The notes below the pieces were generated by a model. The model was not told the DNA's origin, did not search any database, and saw nothing but the letters and a program-made list of their open reading frames with translations. Source: Uranotaenia lowii (taxonomy: Eukaryota > Arthropoda > Insecta > Diptera > Culicidae). Taken from it: a DNA stretch of 64,000 nucleotides. Below are positions 56,505-64,000 of this stretch, in pieces. Both the position numbers and the translations under genes were made by a program. The DNA lies in contig NC_073692.1 of NCBI RefSeq assembly GCF_029784155.1, forward strand, positions 325,781,406 to 325,845,405. The letters are read 5' to 3'. The first letter of the stretch is position 1. The number at the start of each line of letters is the position of its first letter.

Positions 56505-56660
56505 TACCTGTCGGCAACTTATGGGGTTTGAATCCAAGAGTTTTCTTGCCGATACTGGGAATCGAACCCAGTACGCCTGGCATACCTAGACCAGACTCGC
56601 GCCAGCCTATCTGATAGATCACATTGGCGCTAAGATATTTCAACATGGGTGCACGGAATG
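56505..56660 (-). mobile_element. tRNA-derived SINE-like copy (reverse)
   Basis: In reverse complement: an A-box-like TGGCGCGAGTCTGG, then GGTTCGATTCCC (B box), then a second GATTCAAACCCC-like box, matching the copy at 52835. It retains more of the tRNA-like head than the forward copy. Inserted within the TTAA element. Confidence 0.6.
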
Positions 56661-57171
56661 GCTGTAAATTCGCCGTTGAAAATTATATAGAAATAAATAG
56701 TTTTCAACTGGCTTCAGAACACAAAATATTTTGAGTTATATATGATAGGTATTAGAAATGCAATATTGGCCAATCGAAAGACTTTTAAGGAAAAACAAAT
56801 CAACGTGTACATTTGACAACGTTGATTCATTATTTTTAATCTCACTGTTTTCCGTCGCTCGACATAACTTGATGCATATAATTCCTAAAATTCACTCGGT
56901 CCATGGTAACCGTTTTCAAATTTCTTGGATGTTGATCAGATCTTATCAGATAAATATACGATTGCAGTTTTTTAATAATAAATATAGAAATTTATTATAT
57001 CAAGATATAACTGATATATTTCTTTTTCAGGAATGAAAAAAGGACCTTAAAAAAATCGTTATTTAAATCATTATGTCTCAACATAAAAGACATGGTTTCG
57101 ACTTTGGTTTATTAAGATTTGTAAAAATGCTTTTTAAAAATTTGCAAAAAGTCCAATATTTGATTAAAACG

Positions 57172-57620
57172 CGGTGAATCCGTGCACCCATAGTGAAAAA
57201 CCATGTATATAACATAAATTTTCATTAGAATCTATAAAAGTCTTTATTCTTTACCTTTAGCATGTAAAAAAACAGATTTTGGATGAATGGCGGTGAATCC
57301 GTGCATCCATAGTAAATTGCTCTACTTATATAGAAAATATGCTTCAAAACCTACAATATCATGTTTAATTTATAGGCCACGTGTTGAAAAATTTCAGAGC
57401 GATGGATGCTAGAAAATATCTACTAAAACAAAATTGAGGTGAAACCGTGCACCTATGGTCAATACCCATAGCCATCTTACATGATTTTTTAATTAGATTG
57501 GTAATGTGTTTTAATTTTTTGATAATTTTTTGAAATATTCATTTTATGACATACACGCATTCGTCAACTATGCCAAAATGAGGTTATTCCGTGCATCCAT
57601 GGTGAAAAAATATTTCCATA
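57172..57620. repeat. Degenerate ~120-150-bp tandem repeat around CCGTGCACCCATAG
   Basis: GGTGAATCCGTGCACCCATAG-like boxes at about 57174, 57292, 57442 and 57581, each followed by AT-rich filler. A related box lies at 53992, outside the TTAA element. Spacing and sequence are too loose for a recent array. Confidence 0.55.
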
Positions 57621-57773
57621 TTTTAATAAAAATGTTATTGAATAAATAACAAAATAACTTCAAAAGAAAAAAGTTCAAAATATTATGATATAAAAAATTT
57701 CCCCTTTACCAGTCATTTTGACTGGTCACGGTCCGAATATGTATATTCAATTTGCCGGTCCTTCTAGTGTTAA

Positions 57774-58914
57774 TAATTTCATTTAACGTACTAGGCTTTA
57801 TTCCCTTTTTAGTAAGGTACTGATATTTGTAAGTGTACGATAAGTGGATGTATACAAGTAGCAACTGAGCCTTTAGCTCAGAACCCTGCGCCCAGAGTAG
57901 AGGAGAGGCGGGCATATTAAGGCAAGTACTCATTTTATCCCATATTCCAATAGATAGGAGTCTGAAAATTATATTCACATGAACTGACATCTTTTTGATA
58001 TACGTTAGAGCAATTTCACAACTAAAATCTCTTAATAGTTTCATAATAAAAGTAGTGAAATCAGCTGATTTCCGAAACCAGCGGGCTAAATGCGGGCGGG
58101 CATATTTATGTTTTAGCTATATTTCATACCATGTGTCAAAAGCGTAATTCCTTCAAACTAAACTAATTAGAAATGTTGAATCTCCTGCCATATCGTCAAT
58201 CCAATCGGCTGTTTGCACATATTACCCAATATGCGCATTAAGAAACACTTCCTCCTAGCTTTTTTTTTCGTTGTCAATCTATAAAGAGCAACTGACGTGA
58301 AAATAAGACTTAATAAGGCTATCGCCAGCCCAATAGTTAGTCATGAAACTACAAATTATCACATGTGGAAGAAAACTTTTCAACGAAAGCCCATCGCGAA
58401 AGTCTTAGGATATACCGGTTTAAACAGCTTTAGCGCACTCCGGCATGTCATATGACAATCGGATATGCAATATTTATTAATCAACCGTGAATTGGATTCA
58501 ACTTTTAACCGGCCATATCATTTTGACTTTAGCCCAAATCGTATCATGGTCACAGTAAGACTTGTTTATAATCAATTCTAGTTGAAAATTAAACGATATT
58601 TTGAGAAATCACTCGTACAAACATGAACTAGAAGAGAAAAGTGCCTTTAAAGTTTAAGCTAGGACAAAGGCGTTCAAAATCAGATAAGAAGGCCACCTAT
58701 CATTTATGCTTAATACTGATTGAGTTTAGTCAACATTTAGAAGCAATGGATTTTTTTTCACATGAGCGTCATCTTGTTTGCAGTTTTTTTTTGTGTTTCG
58801 CAAAACCAACAAATTGAAAAAAAGTTCAGTAAAAATCATTTAAAAGATGATAGTTTTACATTCATTCATCCAAAAAGTGAACAGCAAAATCACCAGCTTT
58901 GCCAGGATATTTAA
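57774..58914. other. Intergenic DNA, no gene recognised
   Basis: No convincing gene. The 112-codon minus-strand frame at 57706-58044 overlaps the TTAA element end and has no domain. Confidence 0.4.
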
Positions 58915-59330
58915 TACTAAATTTTAGAACAGTTCGGCCCGGCCCGGTTGCCCGGTTTTCATTGAAAAATGCCCAGATTTTGCCCGAATTTTTTCACTTT
59001 ATTTGGCAAATTAAACAAATAAAACAACAAATACTTCCAAAACGAAATGTTTTGAGCAAATTTTATAAAAATAATCATGAAAGATTTTTTGGAAGCCAAA
59101 AAAACGGTTCAAAATCAAACGATGAGTGTTGATGAAAACAATTTTTTTACATATTTTTTTTCTTGATTTTTGTTGAGGAATTTGTGAGTATTGACAAAAT
59201 TTGCCCGGATATTGCCCGGGTTTCTGGTCCTCAATTTGAAATCGGATGTCCGGATTTTGCCAGGTTTTTGTGTAAAAATTGCCCGGTTTGTCCGTCCCGG
59301 ATACGTGCTGCAAAAATTCTGGCAACCTTA
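58915..59330. repeat. CCCGG-rich interspersed repeat (copy 2)
   Basis: Same motif series as 45330-46060 (GCCCGGTT, TTGCCCGGATATTG, GGATACGTG). It ends next to the MITE that starts at 59338. Confidence 0.55.
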
Positions 59331-59497
59331 GTTTATCAAAATTGAGGCCCTCAGAACCAAAGGGGTAGAAGTGCAAAAATGATCGATTTTGGGTTAGTAA
59401 TGCTAAACGATGTTTGGTGTTTTTTTTTCGATTTTTTTTAATTTGATTACGGTACGGTATTTAACTTTTGAAAGAAAAATACAAATTTACAAATATA

Positions 59498-60796
59498 AAG
59501 CGTGATACGGTCAAAATTTGGTCAAGGGAAAACGCGTGTAAATCGGTGAAATCGTTTATTTAAAAAAATCAAATAAAATTACTATTTCAAGTTTAATTAG
59601 TATAAAATTCAGGAAAAATATTTAGTTAGGCTCCCGCTTTTCCAAATCCTAATTGCCGGGCCTTACGCTTAACCCCTGCCATCAGATTTTGTTCAGCCAC
59701 CTTGTCCACCTTCTTCGCCGCAGAAAGCCAGTTTGCCTTGAACTGCTGCTCGTCCTTAGCAGTTTTTTTGGTCTTCTTTAGGTTCCGCTTGACAATAGCC
59801 CAGTATTTCTCAATTGGGCTGAGCTCTGGCGTGTTGGGAGGGTTCTTGTCCTTGGGAACCACCTGCACGTTGTTGGTGGCGTACCACTCCATGGCCTTTT
59901 TATCGTAATGGCAAGATGCCAAATCCGGCCAAAACAGTACGGAACAACCGTGTTTCTTCAGGAAAGGCAGCAGACGATTATTCAAACACTCTTTCACGTA
60001 AATTTCTTGGTAGACAGTCCCGGAACCTATGAAAATGCTGCTTTTCAAGCCACAGCTACAGATGGCTTGCCATACCAGATATTTCTTCGCGATCTTTGAC
60101 AGTTTCATGTGCTTGAAAATATTTGCTACCTTTCCCCTTACTTTTGCCGTATAAAACTCCTGTCCCGGAAGCTGCTTGTAGTCGGCTTTGACGTAGGTTT
60201 CGTCGTCCATTACCACGTAGTCAAATTTCGTCAGCATCGTCGTGTACAGCCTCCGGGATCGCGCTTTGGCCGTCGTATTTTGTTTATCATCGCGATTTGA
60301 AGTCACTACCTTCTTGTAAGTCGATAGTCCGGCTCGTTTTTGGGCTCGATGCACGGTTGTAGACGATACACCCAGCTTATTTGCGGCATCTCGGAGAGAG
60401 AGGTTAGGGTTTCGCTTGAAACTACCGGCAACTTTCTTTGTCGTCTCAGCGGCTTCCGGCTTTCGATTTTCCCCCGATCCAGACTTCCTGGTTGTCGACA
60501 AACGTTCCCCAAACACTTTATTAACATTTGTAACGGTTGTTTTGGAAACTTTTAGCGATTTTGCCAGCTTTGCGTATGAGTAGCTCGGATGTTCGCGATG
60601 CACGCAAAATTTTTAAAAGCTGCTCTTCTTCCTTGGACGGCATTTTGACAACTGAAGAGTGAATTCCAAAATAAAAATAGGAGCAACATTCTACACACAC
60701 ACACCTTCAAAATGAGGGGTGTTCAGGTTTTTTAAATGCAAAATTGAAAGAAATACGTCAAGTTGATATTGACCAAATTTTGACCGTATCACCCTT
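59498..60796 (-). mobile_element. ITmDD37E mariner-type transposon, full length
   Basis: 1299 bp with ~26-bp inverted termini (GTGATACGGTCAAAATTTGG cores near 59502 and 60792) and TA at both flanks (59496-59497 and 60797-60798). It encodes the transposase on the minus strand. Length, termini and target match the IS630-Tc1-mariner superfamily. Confidence 0.92.
59626..60643 (-). pseudogene. DD37E mariner transposase, N-terminal frameshift
   Basis: The main frame (59626-60603) covers helix-turn-helix DNA-binding motifs (LAKSLKVSKTTVTNV and LGVSSTTVHRAQK) and the catalytic domain, with D in VVMDDETY, D in FWPDLASCH and E in SPIEKYW; 37 residues separate the last two. Such proteins cut and paste DNA at the inverted termini. 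The frame has no ATG at its beginning. The natural-looking start (ATG at 60643, MPSKEEEQLLKI) is in another phase, so a one-base change in the A/T run at 60604-60616 has disconnected it. The catalytic residues are intact, so the damage looks recent or could be a sequencing error. Confidence 0.85.
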
Positions 60797-60888
60797 TATG
60801 GAAAATTGCCAAACACAACCTTAAAGCATGTTTTCTCGAAATGAGCTTCTATGCACTCACAAACCTTTGGCTCCAAGGATCTCAATTG

Positions 60889-63221
60889 TAATTAAAATTG
60901 AGGCCTTCAAGAACATCCACCAGAGAAAGTTAGTTTTAATCCAGGCAATCAACAGTTCTGCGACAACTATTTCAACAAGACTTCAATGCTCTAATAAAAA
61001 CCAACAGCTACTTGTACCAAAGGATGATTTCATGTCATTAGTTCAATCAAATCAAAATAATGCCAGCCAAATTTGTTTCGGGCAGGAAGAGAAAAAGGTG
61101 AGTAAACTTGAAGTTTTTTACGCCACTCCTGAGAAAGTAGGTATGTATCCGAAAACAAGATGAAACAGACTCTTTTTTTATTCATCCGATACACTGCCAA
61201 AGGACGAAGATATGTACCGTACCGTAGCTGTTGGCCGTAGGCGTTCATTAGAAGTTGCTTGTTTTTAATTAAATTTTCAATCTTTTAGCATCAGGTGTAC
61301 TGTTGGTTCGAATGGTAGTTGGGATTCTGTCGCTGGTTTTTTTTCTGGCATCCGACTTTCGAACGTCTTCAGCATAGTACACCTGAATGTGGGACGGATG
61401 AATCTTAGCTTGAGCTACCTATAAAATAAGAAAAAAGAGACCCAGCAAAAAAAATCCGACTCGGGTAAAACTGCAAGTTGACAAGCAAGTCCCAAAAAAC
61501 TGGTGTAGCTAGTTAAGTAAGATGGTGCTGATGGCGCAAAAAAGGATCTTACATATAATTTTCTTTGATTGCCTCTACCTTGGAGAGGAAAAAAGTTTGC
61601 GATACAAACAAGACACAAGATTTTTTTTGGGAATCTGAAGGCTTATGTACCATTTCTTTTGTCCAATAATATGTTTTTTTTTGCAAAACAAAATAAATCT
61701 CCTACAATTATTCTTCTTAAATATAACAATGGATGAACAAATAAAGTGATCCCTTCTCGCAAACTCATTCGCCGATGTATGACACTAAAATGCCGAGTGC
61801 TTTCCGCTACTACCAATTTAACTCCTGAAAAATGGTTTTAAATTTTTAACTATCAGTCGACCAAAGTTTTTCCTCACCTCATACATTGAAAATGTGATAA
61901 ACAACCGCACACATTCATTGACCCTACAAACAAACTTACCCGTTCAGTTGCAAATGCAGACAGATAAAGCTGTCGTCATATTAAATCTGCTCCAGAGCGC
62001 CAGAATCGGCCATTAAACTGACTGAGAAAGAGCACATCATTCATTATGGATGATCGTTTGACCATCGGATTCGGCTTCCAAATATTTATACTGGAAAGTG
62101 GATTCTCGGTGTATATTTTTCTACCAGGTATGTAGGTACTCATGTTTGTATGCATGGTGTGTACATGATTTTCACATTACCCAGTCGTTGTGACGAGCAT
62201 CGGGCATGTGGGTAACGTAAAAGTGATATTGTCGACTGAATTGGATTTTTTCATCAGGTAATATGTTATTAAATTAAGCATTATTTATTCAAGGGATACG
62301 ATGCTCGTTCATACATCAAATAGGTTGCACTTTTTTTTTAAAAAAACATAGCCTTCGTCATAAAATTGATTTTTAAGGATATTAACTACATTTGGAATGC
62401 TTTTTTATTTCATTCTATAGTTCAGTGAAAAAGAATTACATTGTTTTAGAAACATTCGGGAATCCTCACCTGTCTTGTGCAACTATCTTCCTATGGATAG
62501 ATATTTCTAGCAAATCCTTTCCAAATTGCAACATGCCCATCCGGCTGCCGGAACCTTCGAAAAGCCAACCCAACATCATCATATCGGAGGCTATTGGGAA
62601 ATTGAATGTGGCGCTCTGCCTTTGCCTTAGAGAGCAAAAATGTACAGGAAAGTTTCAGGATCTTTTTTCCCCCTGTAGCTTGGAATTATTCACTAGGAAT
62701 CCCAGTAAACGTACAGCTACCTGGTCGGAGCCCTTTTGTTGGTGCCAATTTCGCTTTCGCAATATGTGGAAAACCCTCAACGGAATGTTTTGCCTTCGGG
62801 CTTGTTTGGGGAATCGCGGAGGGTTCGAATAAGATAAATACTGGAGTTTAAAGTAAAACATAACATTAAGGCATATTTTTTTTATTAAAACAAAAAATAA
62901 GATTCTGACCATCTAATCATCTTCTTGGTTTAGGCTCTATACAACCTATTCAACGTGTTTGAAGCTATATATCTGAAACGATATACGATTGTCACATAGC
63001 ATTTTCAGACTTTAGCTTTGAATTCATAATTTTATTTATTTCTTTAGGCAAGAAATTTAAGCAAAAAAGCCACAAAAAGCCGATGAAATCCTGCATGTTA
63101 AACTGGTCGTCAGGGAGCCGCATGCAGCTCGCTTGGCCACTCAAAAAATAATGCATAACTATAGTTATTTAAAAAGCTGAACCGCTTGGTCGTCTTTTAA
63201 ATTATCAAATTGATTCAATCG
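60889..63221. other. Intergenic region with one unassigned open stretch
   Basis: The patch 62440-62840 is richer in G+C and open in two overlapping plus-strand frames (62392-62832 and 62606-62851) and one minus-strand frame. None shows a motif I recognise, and it could be a decayed mobile-element exon. The 111-codon plus-strand frame at 60828-61163 starts inside the MITE and has no domain. Confidence 0.35.
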
Positions 63222-63400
63222 TTACAGATCGATATTAAGGTAAAATACACCATTTATCTTTCTATAAACTTTTGTCTGCGGCCCGTCATATTGTAAAAAA
63301 TATGATATGACCGTGTTAAAAGACCTCCAATGTAGACGATACGGAGCCAGCGTCTTCACTTGGTCTGCCAAGTCTGCTTGGGTCTGCCACTCCTCTGATG
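63222..63400 (-). mobile_element. Non-LTR retrotransposon C-terminal remnant (minus strand)
   Basis: One frame contains DQVKTLAPYRLHWRSFNTVI, resembling the terminal motif of the stub at 55105-55228. No upstream reverse-transcriptase motif is visible in the same frame, so only the tail survives. Confidence 0.45.
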
Positions 63401-64000
63401 TGCTTCTGGATTCCACTCGAGTGCTACTCTGCAGATTTTGTTCACATCTACTGCACAAACAACCCCCTATATTACCCCAAATCAGTAACAGAAGCGGTCA
63501 ACTCATATCCTGTGGAACGCTTGGTCCTCGAATCCGTTACTTCAAATTCCAATACTCCACCGATAAGAACTGAACTCCGTAACATTTCCATTTACTACCA
63601 GAACAACGCGCTTTCTACTAGTGACCATGATTGCATTTGATTCTCAGAAAGTTGGTTGAACGACAAATTTCAAAACAGCGAACTTTCTTCGAACTATAGT
63701 ATATATCGCTGTGATCGTAGTGCCGAGACGAGCACGGCTTAAAGAGGTGGAGGTGTTCTGATTGCTGTAAAAAAAGAATTGAATGCAATTCCAATAACTT
63801 TAGAAAGTTGTGAACACCTTAAGCAAACTATTGTCAGAATCAGAACCGGTTCGGGATATTTGTACCTGTGTTGCATATATCTTCGGCCTAACAGCTGCCT
63901 TCGCAACTACGAAACACATTTCGCCGCAGTACAACGAATAATGAATTTGGCCACCGCACTGGACTGTGTCATCGTTGTTGGCGATTACAATTTCCCACAC
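63398..64000 (+). pseudogene. Non-LTR retrotransposon endonuclease region, runs off window
   Basis: The frame carries the start of an apurinic-type endonuclease: ISIYYQN near 63580, SESWLN near 63648, RGGGVLIAVKKEL near 63745, then LYLCCIYLRPNS and VIVVGDYNFPH up to the window end. These match the N, E and GD(F/Y)N motifs of non-LTR ORF2 proteins, which nick target DNA to prime reverse transcription. TGA at 63638-63640 and TAA near 63738 interrupt the frame, so the copy is dead. The reverse transcriptase should follow beyond 64000. Confidence 0.8.

Larger units (their letters stand above)
55819..57769. mobile_element. 1951-bp piggyBac-type non-autonomous element (TTAA)
   Basis: Termini CACTAGAA and TTCTAGTG, with TTAA on both sides (55815-55818 and 57770-57773). 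Subterminal hairpin palindromes ACCAGTCAAAATGACTGGT (55834-55852) and its complement (57708-57726) face inward, and a third copy lies at 56015-56033. No transposase frame. A SINE-like copy (56505-56660) and ~120-150-bp degenerate repeats around GGTGAATCCGTGCACCCATAG lie inside, so the element has grown by nesting. Confidence 0.85.
59338..60888. mobile_element. MITE of the CAATTGAGG family, split by a mariner
   Basis: Left part 59338-59495 (AATTGAGGCCCTCAGAACC..) and right part 60799-60888 (..CTCCAAGGATCTCAATTG) reconstitute about 250 bp of the family seen at 33856-34125 when the mariner and one TA are removed. This gives the relative insertion order. Confidence 0.72.

Noticed and set aside
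62392..62851. A protein-coding gene in the GC-richer patch
   Set aside because: Two plus-strand frames and one minus-strand frame are open over the same bases and none contains a recognisable motif. Left as unassigned.

Overview
The window is eukaryotic: about two thirds A+T, GT..AG introns, AATAAA signals, long non-coding stretches and almost nothing but transposable elements and broken host-gene copies. It most likely comes from an insect, probably a mosquito-like dipteran. Support is an insect-type Ge-1/Edc4 C-terminal region, a mariner transposase with DD37E spacing (best known from mosquitoes) and a mix of TTAA-, TAA- and TA-flanked MITEs. The species cannot be named from the sequence.

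Layout. Positions 1-10514 are a near-perfect reverse complement of 28274-38915. The left copy stops within a few bases of a run of exactly 500 N (10515-11014). Where I compared them, the arms differ only in homopolymer lengths, one-base indels and one 127-bp unit of a minisatellite. This fits a misplaced haplotig or duplicated contig end better than a real palindrome, so left-arm features are second copies of right-arm features. Positions 11015-18640 hold a TIR element with ~290-bp internal repeats and a 1645-bp tandem duplication carrying a 68-bp micro-insertion. Positions 18640-21858 are repeat debris. Positions 21859-28644 are one uninterrupted 2261-codon ORF of a Helentron-type rolling-circle transposon (DUF6570-like, HUH Rep, PIF1-like helicase, endonuclease, OTU protease). 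Downstream come a 42-bp hairpin minisatellite (29426-30700), a solitary gag-type gene with two zinc knuckles and its own polyadenylation signals but no pol (31279-32535), and an exon-rich unidentified segment (32690-33467).

Positions 33640-44031 contain diverged duplicated blocks of an unidentified host gene. One copy (41182-44031) is open in every exon I can see, while the right-arm copy (35743-37399) carries a 10-bp deletion, a 4-bp insertion and a nonsense codon. Between the two lies an intron-containing, broken C-terminal part of Ge-1/Edc4 (38260-40859). A 908-bp TTAA-flanked MITE sits in the intact copy and its empty site is preserved in the broken one.

Positions 44800-64000 are a graveyard of small transposons: a canonical non-autonomous Helitron, a foldback element abutting a second TIR element, tRNA-derived SINEs, a piggyBac-type TTAA element, a mariner nested in a TAA MITE, and non-LTR retrotransposon pieces, one running off the right edge. 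The only apparently intact large protein-coding units are the Helentron ORF, the gag-like ORF and possibly the small lysine-rich gene ending at 44031. No RNA genes or CRISPR arrays were found.
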